From Myxococcales bacterium (lineage in GTDB: Bacteria > Myxococcota_A > Polyangia > Polyangiales > JAFGIB01), in the NCBI GenBank assembly GCA_029880325.1, contig JAOUOP010000012.1:1-64000 (forward strand): a stretch of DNA of 64,000 nucleotides, read 5' to 3'. The translations under genes and the position numbers were made by a program. The notes beneath the pieces were generated by a model. The model was not told where the DNA came from. It did no database searches and saw nothing but the letters and a program-made list of their open reading frames with translations. Below, one piece after another: positions 54,849 through 64,000 of this stretch (within the stretch, counting starts at the first letter, position 1; each line of letters starts with the position of its first letter).

Positions 54849-55053
54849 GCGTCTAGACTGCGGTGGCAGGGCCGTGCTGGCAATCGCAGAAATAGGCTTT
54901 TCGAAGACAGATTGTCTTCAGGTATTCTCTGGTAGATAGGAGTTAATTCAATGAATACAGTGGTTTGATGCTCCGGTCTGTGCCCAATGTTTTCTGTGCT
55001 CAGGATGGTGTTGTCTTCCACGGCCAGCCTCGGACCACGCTCCAACGCAGCCT
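54849..55053. other. Upstream region of the TIGR02147 operon
   Basis: 205 bp, more A+T-rich than the coding regions around it. It contains the GAAGACA/TGTCTTC inverted repeat and a small palindrome (ATTCAATGAAT, 54946-54956). It must hold the minus-strand promoter of the TIGR02147 gene. No protein gene is supported. Confidence 0.5.
54903..54919. promoter_or_regulatory. Inverted repeat GAAGACA-N3-TGTCTTC, candidate operator
   Basis: Perfect 7-base arms around GAT, 54 bp upstream of the TIGR02147 start codon. It lacks a T-run on the side expected for a terminator of the convergent TPR gene. A binding site for the adjacent regulator is the simplest reading. Confidence 0.55.
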
Positions 55054-56478
55054 TCAAAGGCCGTAGCGCTCCACGATCTGCCGCTGCCGCTCGCGCTCTG
55101 CGTCGTCGTCGAGGGCGTTGCCGAGTTCCAGCCACACCAGCGGGTGCTCGAGCCCCTCACAAGCGTCCGTCAGCAGCGCGTGCAGGGTTGTCGGCTCGCA
55201 GGCTCCCGGTACTGCAATGAAGCCGTACAGCCCTTGCAGGTGTTTTCCGTCAACTTCTAGTTGATAGCTCTCGTCGCTGCGCACGCTGAAGTAACCACCC
55301 ATTTCTGCCAGGCCCTCCCGCAGCGCCTCGACCCAGGCCTCGCCCGGATCGACGCCGTCGAGCGAATAGGCCACGAAGCCGCCGTCGCTCAGCTTGTGAA
55401 CGGCGCGGTAAACGTGCAGGTGCGTCTTGTCGGCCTCTTCGTCCTCGGGCGGTTCTTCGAGGGGCTTGGCTTCGAAGACGTGGCGGTCTTCGAAGCGCTG
55501 GACCTCCCCGGGCGGGTCGATGCGTACGACCTCGGCGTGCACCGGGCCCAGCCGCATCGCCAGCACGTCCTCGCTGCCGCCTTCGGCCAGATCCAGACGC
55601 AAAAGGAACAATCCCCAGCGTTCTTCGATCGGCCCCTGCTCGCCTTCCACCTCCATTTCGAGTCGAGCCGCCGACGCGCGCACCACGTCCCAGCGGTCCA
55701 GCACGGTGGCCACCTCCATGCGATCCCAGTCGTCGGGTCCTGGCTCGGCGCCCGCGACCAGCGCGTCCAGCTCGGCGAGGGCGGCGTCGAACTCACCGTG
55801 CAGGCGCTGCACGCGGGACAGGTAGCGGCGTACATGGGGCGCTTCGGGGTCCTGCTCGTGCAGCGTCATCAGCTCCGCCAGGCAGCCATCCAGGTCGCCG
55901 CTTTGCTCGAGCGCCTGGGCGCGCATGAAACGCAGCCGAGGCGGCAGCTCGCCCCGAGTCCCGCTCAGCCATTCGAGCAGCTCGGCGCGCTTGCCCGCGC
56001 GCAGCATCAGTTCGGCGCGCAGGGCCGCGGCCTCGTCGGCACCTTCGCGCGCCTGCACGAAGTCCGAAAGCAGGGCATCGGCTTCGGTGTGGACGCCCAG
56101 GGCCCACAGGGCCCGCGCGTTGGTGCACGCGAGCGCTTCGGAGTCGGGCCAACGCTCGCGTGCACCCTTGAGGGCATCGAGGCCCTCGCCGGGGTCGTCG
56201 CTGAGGGCTTCGATGAAGTCCTCAGGGCTTTCGTATTCGCTCGCTTTGGTGGTGGCAGGCGAAAGCGCTGCGAGCTCGTTTTCGATGGCGTCGAGCCGGT
56301 CCGACAGCCGCTTGGTAACTCGCAGTTGGGCTTGCATGCGGCGCGCCTGGCCCAGGTGCAGCAAGGCGACTTCCCGTTGCCCGCGCTCGCTCGCGAGTTG
56401 GGCCGCGATGCGCGCCAGCAGGCCCGCCGGGTACCATCGTGCACAGCGGCTCGAAGCTGGACTCGAAGGCCTGCGCAA
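55054..56478 (-). CDS. TPR-like helical protein, possibly the 3' part of a broken gene
   Basis: 474 residues from TTG 56478, the only start codon before a Met near residue 48. The N-terminal half has TPR-like helix pairs (GLLARIAAQLASERGQREVA, LACTNARALWALGVHTEADA, FMRAQALEQSGDLDGCLAEL). The C-terminal half is an unknown domain (VYRAVHKLSDGGFVAYSLDG, LVWLELGNALDDDAERERQR). The first ~20 residues look out of frame. One base away, the alternate frame reads RALAFAQAFESSFEPLCTMV, which continues from the HSP90-like gene beyond its TAG. A single-base indel in CCCGGCGGG near 56430 would join them. Confidence 0.7.
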   Translation of the reverse strand: MRRPSSPASSRCARWYPAGLLARIAAQLASERGQREVALLHLGQARRMQAQLRVTKRLSDRLDAIENELAALSPATTKASEYESPEDFIEALSDDPGEGLDALKGARERWPDSEALACTNARALWALGVHTEADALLSDFVQAREGADEAAALRAELMLRAGKRAELLEWLSGTRGELPPRLRFMRAQALEQSGDLDGCLAELMTLHEQDPEAPHVRRYLSRVQRLHGEFDAALAELDALVAGAEPGPDDWDRMEVATVLDRWDVVRASAARLEMEVEGEQGPIEERWGLFLLRLDLAEGGSEDVLAMRLGPVHAEVVRIDPPGEVQRFEDRHVFEAKPLEEPPEDEEADKTHLHVYRAVHKLSDGGFVAYSLDGVDPGEAWVEALREGLAEMGGYFSVRSDESYQLEVDGKHLQGLYGFIAVPGACEPTTLHALLTDACEGLEHPLVWLELGNALDDDAERERQRQIVERYGL

Positions 56479-56500
56479 AGGCGAGCGCTCGCTTCTTGCG

Positions 56501-57163
56501 CTACAGCGCGCTCACGCTCTGGGGCAGTCGCCAGGGCGGAGGTTCGGCGTTGACCGGCTCGGCTCCCTCGAGTCGGATGGGAAGGGAAAGCAGCCGGCAG
56601 TAGCGGGCGACCACGCGTTCGAGGGCGCGTGCGTCAGACAGGGTACGGTAGTCCCGACGCAGCTCCAGCGTCACGCGCGAGCCCACCGGGCGAGGCTCGG
56701 CAGGTCGCAGGCTGTAGCTCTCACCGCTGCGCGAGGAAAACAGCCATGGCTGCTCCGGTGTCTGATAGGAGCAGGTCCACACCTCGACCTTCTGTGCCAC
56801 CACAAAGGCCGACAAAAAGCCCAGCCCAAAATAGCCGATCAGCTCATCGCCGGCGCCCGCATCGCGCAGCGTGCGCGTGTAGCCCGCACCGACCGTGGCC
56901 AGATAGCGCCGAACTTCTTCGTCGGTCAGACCGGCGCCATTGTCCTCGATGTGCAAGAGCCCGCGCTCGGGCTCCACCGAGAGCGTGATGGCCGGCGCTG
57001 TGCCGCTGCCGGCGTCTTCGATCTGGCGGCGCGTGATCGAGTCGTGGGCGTTCTGGACCAACTCGCGAATCGCGACCGTGCGGGTGGAGTACAGCGACTC
57101 GCCGAGCACCTTCATCAGCCCAGCCAGGTCGACCGCGGTCTTTGCCAGTTCCCCCGTTGTCAT
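56501..57163 (-). CDS. HSP90-like ATPase N-terminal domain, possibly truncated
   Basis: 220 residues that correspond to the GHKL ATPase domain of HSP90-family proteins: RELVQNAHDSITRRQIE (N box), IEDNGAGLTDEEVRRYLATV (G1 box) and IGYFGLGFLSAFVVAQKVEV (G2 box). The frame stops at TAG (56501-56503) just after EPPPWRLPQSVSAL. Homologues continue into a middle domain at this point, and reading past the TAG gives RKKRALAFAQAFESSFEPLC, which looks homologous. ATG 57163 has GGAG upstream. It may be a natural short form, a pseudogene or a sequencing error. Confidence 0.8.
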   Translation of the reverse strand: MTTGELAKTAVDLAGLMKVLGESLYSTRTVAIRELVQNAHDSITRRQIEDAGSGTAPAITLSVEPERGLLHIEDNGAGLTDEEVRRYLATVGAGYTRTLRDAGAGDELIGYFGLGFLSAFVVAQKVEVWTCSYQTPEQPWLFSSRSGESYSLRPAEPRPVGSRVTLELRRDYRTLSDARALERVVARYCRLLSLPIRLEGAEPVNAEPPPWRLPQSVSAL

Positions 57164-57391
57164 TGCACTCCTTCGCCGCCGGTGGACGCACTCGGCGCGC
57201 GGCCTTTCAGCACTGCCTCGCCCATCGCAGGAGTCTACACGACAAGCGTCCGCGCGGGCCACCGGGCCTGAGCTCGTGGTGCCGATTCCGGTAATCACGC
57301 GGCGTACCCGGGGCGCATCATCCTCTGGTAGCCTCACGCCGAAAGGCCCGGTGCGCACGGCGGTCAAACCGGCTCCCACCGACAGCTTCCC

Positions 57392-57928
57392 ATGGTTCCC
57401 GACGTCGTCTTCATCAACGGTTCCTTTGGCGTCGGCAAGACGACTGTGGCCATGCTGCTACAGGCGCAGCTACCCGGCAGCCGCATTTACGACCCGGAGT
57501 GGACGGGCCCCTGGTTGCGGGCGGTCAGCCGCTTCGTGCCGCTGAAAGGTACCGGAACCGATGATTTTCAAGACTTCCCGCTGTGGCGAGTCTCCGTGGT
57601 GGCCGGGGTGCGTGCTTCCAGGGTGCTCGCTCGCGGGCCCGTGCTCGTGCCCATGACGTTCTATCGGCTCGCCTACCGTGAGCAGGTGGCAAAGGGCCTG
57701 CAGCGTGCGGGGCTTTCCATGCGTTCCATTTGCCTGGTCGCGAGCCGGGCGAGCATCCGTGCGCGCTTGCGCAAGCGCGGTGATGATCCGGACGGCAAGT
57801 GGCTCTCTCGCAAGATCGAGCGGTGCCTGGCGGCCCACGGCGACCCCCGTTTCGGAGAGCCCGTGGACACCGAACGTCGCACGTCGGAGGAAGTCGTCGA
57901 AGAAATCCGCCGCCTTCTGGAGCTTTGA
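57392..57928 (+). CDS. P-loop NTPase/kinase-like protein (TmrB-like)
   Basis: 178 residues. Walker A GSFGVGKTTVAMLL begins at residue 10. A lid-like basic region follows (ASIRARLRKRGDDPDGKWLS), and the layout matches small AAA_33/TmrB-like kinases that phosphorylate nucleosides, antibiotics or small metabolites. The substrate is not evident. ATG 57392 is preceded by no strong RBS. The next gene starts two bases after its stop, so the pair is co-transcribed. It is divergent from the HSP90-like gene across a 228-bp gap. Confidence 0.75.
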   Translation: MVPDVVFINGSFGVGKTTVAMLLQAQLPGSRIYDPEWTGPWLRAVSRFVPLKGTGTDDFQDFPLWRVSVVAGVRASRVLARGPVLVPMTFYRLAYREQVAKGLQRAGLSMRSICLVASRASIRARLRKRGDDPDGKWLSRKIERCLAAHGDPRFGEPVDTERRTSEEVVEEIRRLLEL

Positions 57929-57930
57929 CG

Positions 57931-59274
57931 TTGAGCGAGCCAAGGGCGGACCCACCCGGGCATTTGATGCAGCTGTGTCGCGAGGTGCCGCATCCGCGCG
58001 GGGTGGTTGCCGCGGCGCTGTCGGTTCAAGCGGCCTTTCTGTGGTGCTACTACCATCCCGGCCCGCGACAGCTGATGGGAGACGAACTGCGCTATCACGC
58101 GGAGGCCCTGGCCATCGCGCGCGGCCAAGTTCTGGAACCCAACTTCGTATGGCCGCCGCTGCAGTCGCAGTTGCTCGGCGCGACTTTTCATCTCTTCGGC
58201 GACTCACTGGTGCCCATCCAGCTGCTGCAGATCCTTTCGCTGTGGGGCGGGGGCCTGCTGCTCTTCGCCATCGCCCGGCGCATCGGCTTGAGTCCAGCGG
58301 CCAGCGCGCTGTGCCTTTTGGCCTTCGTTTGCCATCCGGAGTTGGTGGCGTTTTCCCACTACCTGTGGCCGGAGGTGAGCCACCTGGCGCTGCTGTTGTT
58401 GGCGACCTATGCGATCGCCGACGGCCGCCGGCGCTTCTTGTTCGCGGCGGGCGTGGCGCTCGGCGTCGCGCTCCTGCTCAAGTCCCTGTTGTTGCCGTTC
58501 ACCGCTCTCTTCGTCCTGGCCGCCGCCTGGCCGCGAGCGTCCACCGCCTGGCGGCCGGCAGCTGCGCTGGTCTTGGTCGGCATGGCGGTGCCCGTGGCGC
58601 CGGTCGTTGCGAGCAATGGTCTGCAGCACGGTTACTGGGCAATCGCCTCGAGCGCTGCGTTCAACACCTGGGTTGGACTCAACGAACGCAGCCCGAGAAA
58701 TCTGGTCGACGCCATCGTCGCCGAGGAGATGGACGCCTACCTTTCGTCCTCGCCCGATGCGGGTGAGCGGGATCGAAGAACGTGGCTTCGCGTGCGCAAA
58801 AAGCTTGCGGAGGAAGGCCCGCTTCGCGTCGCAGGCAGCCAGCTTCCGCGGCAACTTCAGCGCCTCTTCGACAAGGACTCCTTCTTCACCGACCAGCTGC
58901 CCGGTGGCATTTCGGCGCGCTACGCAGGCCCTGGCGAAACCGCGACCCGCCTGCTGCGCGCCTTCGCCTACGGGATGCATTGGCTGCTGCTATGTGCGGC
59001 CGTGATGGGCATGTGGGCGCCGACCGGAACGCACTTGCGACAGCGGATACGACCGTTTTTCGCATTTCTGATCGGCAACCTGCTCCTCTTTGCCGTATTG
59101 CACGTCAAGACCCGCTATCGCTTGCAGTTTCTGCCGGTGCTCCTCATCTATGCAGCGCTCTTCTGGGACCACGTGGCCAAGAACCTCGAGGCGCCGCGCT
59201 GGGGTGGGCTGCGGGTGCTCGGCGCGGCCTCGACGCTTGTGCTCGTGCTGTGGCTGGGCTTTGCCCCGAAGTGA
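57931..59274 (+). CDS. GT39/ArnT-like integral membrane glycosyltransferase
   Basis: 447 residues with about ten hydrophobic segments. The first periplasmic loop has GDELRYHAEALAIARG, the acidic DE motif of GT-C enzymes that use polyprenyl-phosphate sugars. Further hydrophobic runs include LLLFAIARRIGLSPAASALC and FFAFLIGNLLLFAVLHVKTR, followed by a short tail. TTG 57931 is chosen because GGAG lies nine bases upstream; ATG 57967 is an alternative. It may transfer a sugar to a surface glycan or protein. It ends four bases before the convergent OmpA gene. Confidence 0.75.
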   Translation: MSEPRADPPGHLMQLCREVPHPRGVVAAALSVQAAFLWCYYHPGPRQLMGDELRYHAEALAIARGQVLEPNFVWPPLQSQLLGATFHLFGDSLVPIQLLQILSLWGGGLLLFAIARRIGLSPAASALCLLAFVCHPELVAFSHYLWPEVSHLALLLLATYAIADGRRRFLFAAGVALGVALLLKSLLLPFTALFVLAAAWPRASTAWRPAAALVLVGMAVPVAPVVASNGLQHGYWAIASSAAFNTWVGLNERSPRNLVDAIVAEEMDAYLSSSPDAGERDRRTWLRVRKKLAEEGPLRVAGSQLPRQLQRLFDKDSFFTDQLPGGISARYAGPGETATRLLRAFAYGMHWLLLCAAVMGMWAPTGTHLRQRIRPFFAFLIGNLLLFAVLHVKTRYRLQFLPVLLIYAALFWDHVAKNLEAPRWGGLRVLGAASTLVLVLWLGFAPK

Positions 59275-59277
59275 AGT

Positions 59278-60926
<1,649 letters not shown>

Positions 60927-60930
<4 letters not shown>

Positions 60931-62222
60931 CGATTGCCTCCATGGTAGTGCTGTCGACCTTTGGCGGAAATACGCCACCTTCTGCGCCGCAGCAGGGCCA
61001 GGGCGCCCAGCGCAGACAGCCAAGAAAAGTCGCCGGCGTTCACAGGACCGCGCGTGCTGCAGTTGAAGGCCCCGCCGCGGACATCACCATCGAATTGGCC
61101 AGTGCCAGCCGCACCAGCGCCCCCAGCTCCGGAAGTGCCGGAGGCGCCGGAAGTGCCGGAGGTTCCTGCGGTGCCGCTGGTGGGATTGGCGGGGTCGACG
61201 CAGCGACCGACCGAGGAGCAGACCAGGTCGCCTCCACAGGCGCGCGCGCCGCTGTCGGTGCAGCTGACGCACTGGCCGCCTTCGCAGACCAGGCCGTTGC
61301 AGTCGGCGTCGCCACTGCAGCTGCTGTCGACGACGAAGATGCAGCGGCCGCCGTCGCAGACCTCGCCGCTGCGGCAGTCGGCGTCGGCGCCGCAGCGGTA
61401 GTCGATGACGCAGATGCCGCTCTGGCAGGTGCCGCCCACCGGGCAGTCGGCGTCGCGATTGCAACCGTCGGTGGCGAGCACCACCGGATCACCCAGCGGG
61501 TTGAGCGCGACCCGGCAGGCTGCGGTGCCGTCGTTGTCGTCGTCTCCGAAGTCGCGATCGGCATCGTCGTTGTGCAGGCGCACGAAGATGCGCGCGTCGC
61601 AGTTGGCATTCAGGCCCGAAAGACCGTGGGCCAAGTCGATCTGAAAGTAGCCATAGTCGACGTTGTCGGCCGAGATCGGGTCGCGGTCGCGGCCGGCCTC
61701 GGAGTCGAGATCGGCGCCGGGCATCTGCAGCGCCTGCCAGGAGTTGGTCTGTTCCCGGTAGCTGTAGCTGCCGACGATGGCGCCGTTGGAATCGACGCCG
61801 ATGGCGTGTTCGTAACCGCCGGAGGTCGGATCGCCGGTAAAGGCGCGGAAGATGCTGGTGTCGTCGGCCGCACCGCCGGTGCTCACGTCGCGGTCACCGT
61901 CGATGAAGAAGAAGGCCACGGCCGTACTCACCGGCGCAGCCCGCGTCGTCACATAGGCGCGAATCCACAGCCGCCCGGGGTCGGCATCGGCGTAGAGCGT
62001 GCGCAAGTCGATGGAGGCCTCGTCGGCCTCGAGGGTGCCGACGCCGTCGCCGGCCGGATCCTCGGTACCGTAGGGCCAGTCGGGCTCGCCGCTGGGGTCG
62101 ACGCTGATGATCTGCCACAGGGGAGGCGCAGTGCGCCCGTCGGACCAGCTCTGGGCGCTGGCGGGCAGCGTCCACAGGGCGCATCCGAGCGCCACGATCG
62201 ACTTCATCATCAGCTGTCGCAT
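60927..62222 (-). CDS. Secreted Cys-rich protein with MYXO-CTERM-like sorting tail
   Basis: 431 residues. A signal peptide (MMKSIVALGCALWTLPASAQ) is followed by a beta-rich domain to about residue 235 and four or more cysteine-rich repeats (CNRDADCPVGGTCQSGICV, CGADADCRSGEVCDGGRC). A Ser/Gly/Thr-rich stretch leads to GGAFNCSTRG, a hydrophobic helix (FSWLSALGALALL) and RRRRWR, the MYXO-CTERM pattern. Unusually, 14 residues follow the basic cluster, ending GGNR. ATG 62222 has GGAG upstream. It is translationally coupled to the OmpA-family gene. A surface-anchored role is likely. Confidence 0.85.
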
Positions 62223-62488
62223 TACCGTCTCCTTCGTCCGCGGGCGTGAGCATTCACCATCTGCGACCGAGTCGTCGTGGTTTGCGCCCTGGACCGATGC
62301 TTCGAAGCTACGATCCTATCGCAGCGCGATCGGCAAAGGCATCCCTAAAGCATCGTGGTCGGCCCGTGCAGGGCGATGTGGGTCGATGAAGTCGGCCTCC
62401 ATGGCTGACCCAACTGGGCGGTAGGAGCTGCACCTTCACCAAAATTACGGAATGGAGAAAATCGCCGCAGCGCTTCTACCATCGCAGC

Positions 62489-62854
62489 ATGACCATGCGA
62501 CGAAGATGGACCTTGCTGTTGTCGAGTTGGGCTTTGTCATCGATGGCCTGCGGGGGTGGTAGCCCTGCACCGGCTGCGTCGAATACGAGCTCGGAGTTGC
62601 CGCGCGCGGGCGCACTTCAGTCCGAGGAGCGCGCTTGCTCGCGAGACGTGGAATGCGTACTTGTCGATGACTGCTGCGGCTGCGCCGCCGGTGGCGTTCG
62701 CACGGCCGCCCGCACCGACATGGTCGATGCGGTGGTCGAGCGCACAGCCTCCGAGTGCGAAGCGCGCAGCTGCGGAACCCAGGCCAGCCAGCATCGCAGC
62801 TGCACCGCCACCGCGGCGCGCTGCGTGGGTGGCACCTGCTTGCCGGCCCTGTAG
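62489..62854 (+). CDS. Small Cys-rich lipoprotein
   Basis: 121 residues. Lipobox SMAC after a hydrophobic core (WTLLLSSWALSSMAC). The mature domain has ten cysteines in a pattern (ACSRDVECVLVDDCCGCAAG, then CEARSC, CTATAARCVGGTCLPAL) seen in other myxobacterial exported proteins. Disulfide-stabilised, function unknown. ATG 62489 is the first Met; a second at 62495 is possible. It stands alone between divergent and convergent genes. Confidence 0.7.
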   Translation: MTMRRRWTLLLSSWALSSMACGGGSPAPAASNTSSELPRAGALQSEERACSRDVECVLVDDCCGCAAGGVRTAARTDMVDAVVERTASECEARSCGTQASQHRSCTATAARCVGGTCLPAL

Positions 62855-62909
62855 ACCTCTCTGAAGATGTGAAACACGGCAGCCGCGCCGCTCGTGGTCG
62901 CGCTCGACC

Positions 62910-63095
62910 TCAGCTTGCGCTATCGCTCCGCAGCGCCTGCACATCGCTGTCGTTGCGCGCTGGTTCGCGACCGCTGAGCTGTTCGGTCAGTGCATGCACG
63001 CCGCCGCGGGTCTCTTCGCCCGCCTGGCTCAGGAAGCCGTCGATGGTTCCCGCGGTGCGGTGACCGCTGACGACCCCTTCGAGCACCGTGCGCAC
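62910..63095 (-). CDS. Possible small protein or gene remnant downstream of glmU
   Basis: 61 residues from GTG 63095. The sequence (RTVLEGVVSGHRTAGTIDGF, then GGVHALTEQLSGREPARN) has protein-like composition and good third-base G+C, unlike most non-coding frames here. It lies 58 bp downstream of glmU on the same strand, with no clear RBS. It may be the remnant of a larger gene. I recognise no family. Confidence 0.25.
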   Translation of the reverse strand: MRTVLEGVVSGHRTAGTIDGFLSQAGEETRGGVHALTEQLSGREPARNDSDVQALRSDSAS

Positions 63096-63153
63096 ATCCT
63101 GAGGCTCGACCGCTCGACCGTGCGGCGCAAGGCCGCGCGCACGTGATCTGTCT

Positions 63154-64000
63154 TTACTTCTTTGCCCGTGCCGCCTGCGCCCGCAGCCGCTGCCATAGCC
63201 GCGTGGCCAGGCCGGCCTTGTTCTGTTGGCGGGCGCGGCCGATGGCCAGGGCTTCGGAGGGGACATCCTGGGTGACGGTGGTGCCGGTGGCGACGTAGGC
63301 GTCTTTGCCGATGGTGATTGGGGCGACCAACTGGGAGTCACTGCCGATGAAGACGCCGTCTTCGAGCACGGTCTTGTGCTTCATGACGCCGTCGTAGTTG
63401 CAGAAGATGGTGCCGGCGCCCACGTTGACGCCGCGGCCGATGTCCCCGTCTCCCAGGTACGCCAGGTGGTTTGCCTTGGATCCCTGGTCCATGCGGATCT
63501 TCTTGAGTTCGACGAAGTTGCCGATGCGCACGCCATCGCCGAGTTCGTTGCCCGGGCGCAGGTGGCTGAAGGGGCCGAGTTGGGCGCCTGCGCCGACCTG
63601 GCTGTCGCTGGCCACAGTGTAGGGCAGCAGCCGCGTGCCAGTGGCCACCGTGACATTGGTGAGTACGCAGCCCACGTCGATGTGCACGCCGTCGCCGATG
63701 CGCGTCTTGCCTCGCAGTTGAACACCCGCCTCCAGCGTGACGTCGCGGCCGAGCTGCACGTCGGCGTCGATGAAGCTGCCCTCCGGGTCGCGCAGGGTGA
63801 CGCCGGCTCGGCCCAGGGCTTCGGCCTGACGCAGGCGCAGGATGCGTTCGCAGGCGATGAGCTGGTTGCGATCGTTGATGCCGTGAAGGTCCGCGGCCGG
63901 CCAGGGCAGCGCGGCCACGCGCGAGTCGCCCGCTGCCCGCTCGACCAGATCGGTGAGGTAGAGTTCGCCCTGGTCGTTGTCAGCCGAAAGCGTGTCCAAG
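63154..64000 (-). CDS. glmU: GlmU bifunctional UDP-GlcNAc pyrophosphorylase/acetyltransferase, 3' part
   Basis: The gene runs off the window; 281 residues are visible. The end of the uridyltransferase domain (SADNDQGELYLTDLVERAAG) is followed by the left-handed beta-helix acetyltransferase domain: GPFSHLRPGNELGDGVRIGN, KANHLAYLGDGDIGRGVNVG and AGTIFCNYDGVMKHKTVLED, which include the conserved acetyltransferase residues. The C-terminal arm ends in basic residues. It makes UDP-GlcNAc for peptidoglycan and lipopolysaccharide. Confidence 0.95.
   Translation of the reverse strand, partial: LDTLSADNDQGELYLTDLVERAAGDSRVAALPWPAADLHGINDRNQLIACERILRLRQAEALGRAGVTLRDPEGSFIDADVQLGRDVTLEAGVQLRGKTRIGDGVHIDVGCVLTNVTVATGTRLLPYTVASDSQVGAGAQLGPFSHLRPGNELGDGVRIGNFVELKKIRMDQGSKANHLAYLGDGDIGRGVNVGAGTIFCNYDGVMKHKTVLEDGVFIGSDSQLVAPITIGKDAYVATGTTVTQDVPSEALAIGRARQQNKAGLATRLWQRLRAQAARAKK

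Overview
This 64 kb window is high-GC, densely coded chromosomal DNA that looks like Myxococcota (a myxobacterium or close relative). The pointers are a secreted protein with a MYXO-CTERM-like C-terminus, a TIGR02147-type regulator paired with a lipoprotein carrying a GTRTGNP motif, a DUF4388-type/J-domain/TPR protein, an MXAN_5187-type coiled-coil protein, an RCC1-repeat lipoprotein, PilZ and FHA proteins, and many ATGA start/stop overlaps. There are no prophage or CRISPR signs, no rRNA or tRNA genes, and no transposase genes. Mobile DNA is limited to short non-coding elements with terminal inverted repeats.

Layout. 1-351: truncated copy of a CTAG-bounded repeat and a gap. 352-2281: bestrophin-like protein and a two-domain VOC protein. 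2379-8925: efflux locus in which an RND pump is fused in frame to its TolC-like outer-membrane channel, with an upstream lipoprotein adaptor and a divergent TetR regulator. 9184-14300: ECF sigma factor, cysteine-free anti-sigma, secreted protein, TrmH and PBP1A, possibly one transcript. 14418-19223: UvrD/PcrA helicase, then FmdB, PspA, YbjN and a GNAT-like protein on the other strand. 19361-21939: a protein with three tandem DsbA-like domains, its terminator, and a small secreted protein. 22048-26119: rsmG facing the rpmH-rnpA-yidD-yidC-khpB cluster. 26208-35193: Ser/Thr kinase, RadC, DUF4388/J/TPR protein, cysS, ttcA, a TSP3-repeat barrel protein, a lipoprotein and the MXAN_5187-type protein. 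35174-40527: hflX, a complete repeat element, xth, nagZ and pcnB.

40531-42405 holds a secreted protein and a 516-bp gap with two different inverted-repeat elements. 42406-47343: two unknown proteins, coaX, a double-FHA membrane protein and a PilZ-TM-periplasmic protein. 47377-54848: an RCC1 lipoprotein and TonB-dependent receptor pair, then a beta-propeller lipoprotein with its TIGR02147 partner. 55054-57163: a TPR protein and an HSP90-like ATPase that may be one broken gene. 57392-59274: a P-loop protein and a GT39-like membrane protein. 59278-64000: OmpA/TSP3 porin-like protein, the MYXO-CTERM-like protein, a Cys-rich lipoprotein, and the 3' part of glmU.

The dominant theme is the cell envelope: wall synthesis and recycling, membrane-protein insertion, disulfide chemistry, efflux and many secreted proteins, with several regulators (ECF, TetR, TIGR02147, PilZ, FHA, Ser/Thr kinase). 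The most unusual items are the RND-channel fusion with an internal signal peptide, the triple DsbA protein, the small inverted-repeat elements (one sitting exactly on the xth stop codon), and the interrupted HSP90-like/TPR locus.
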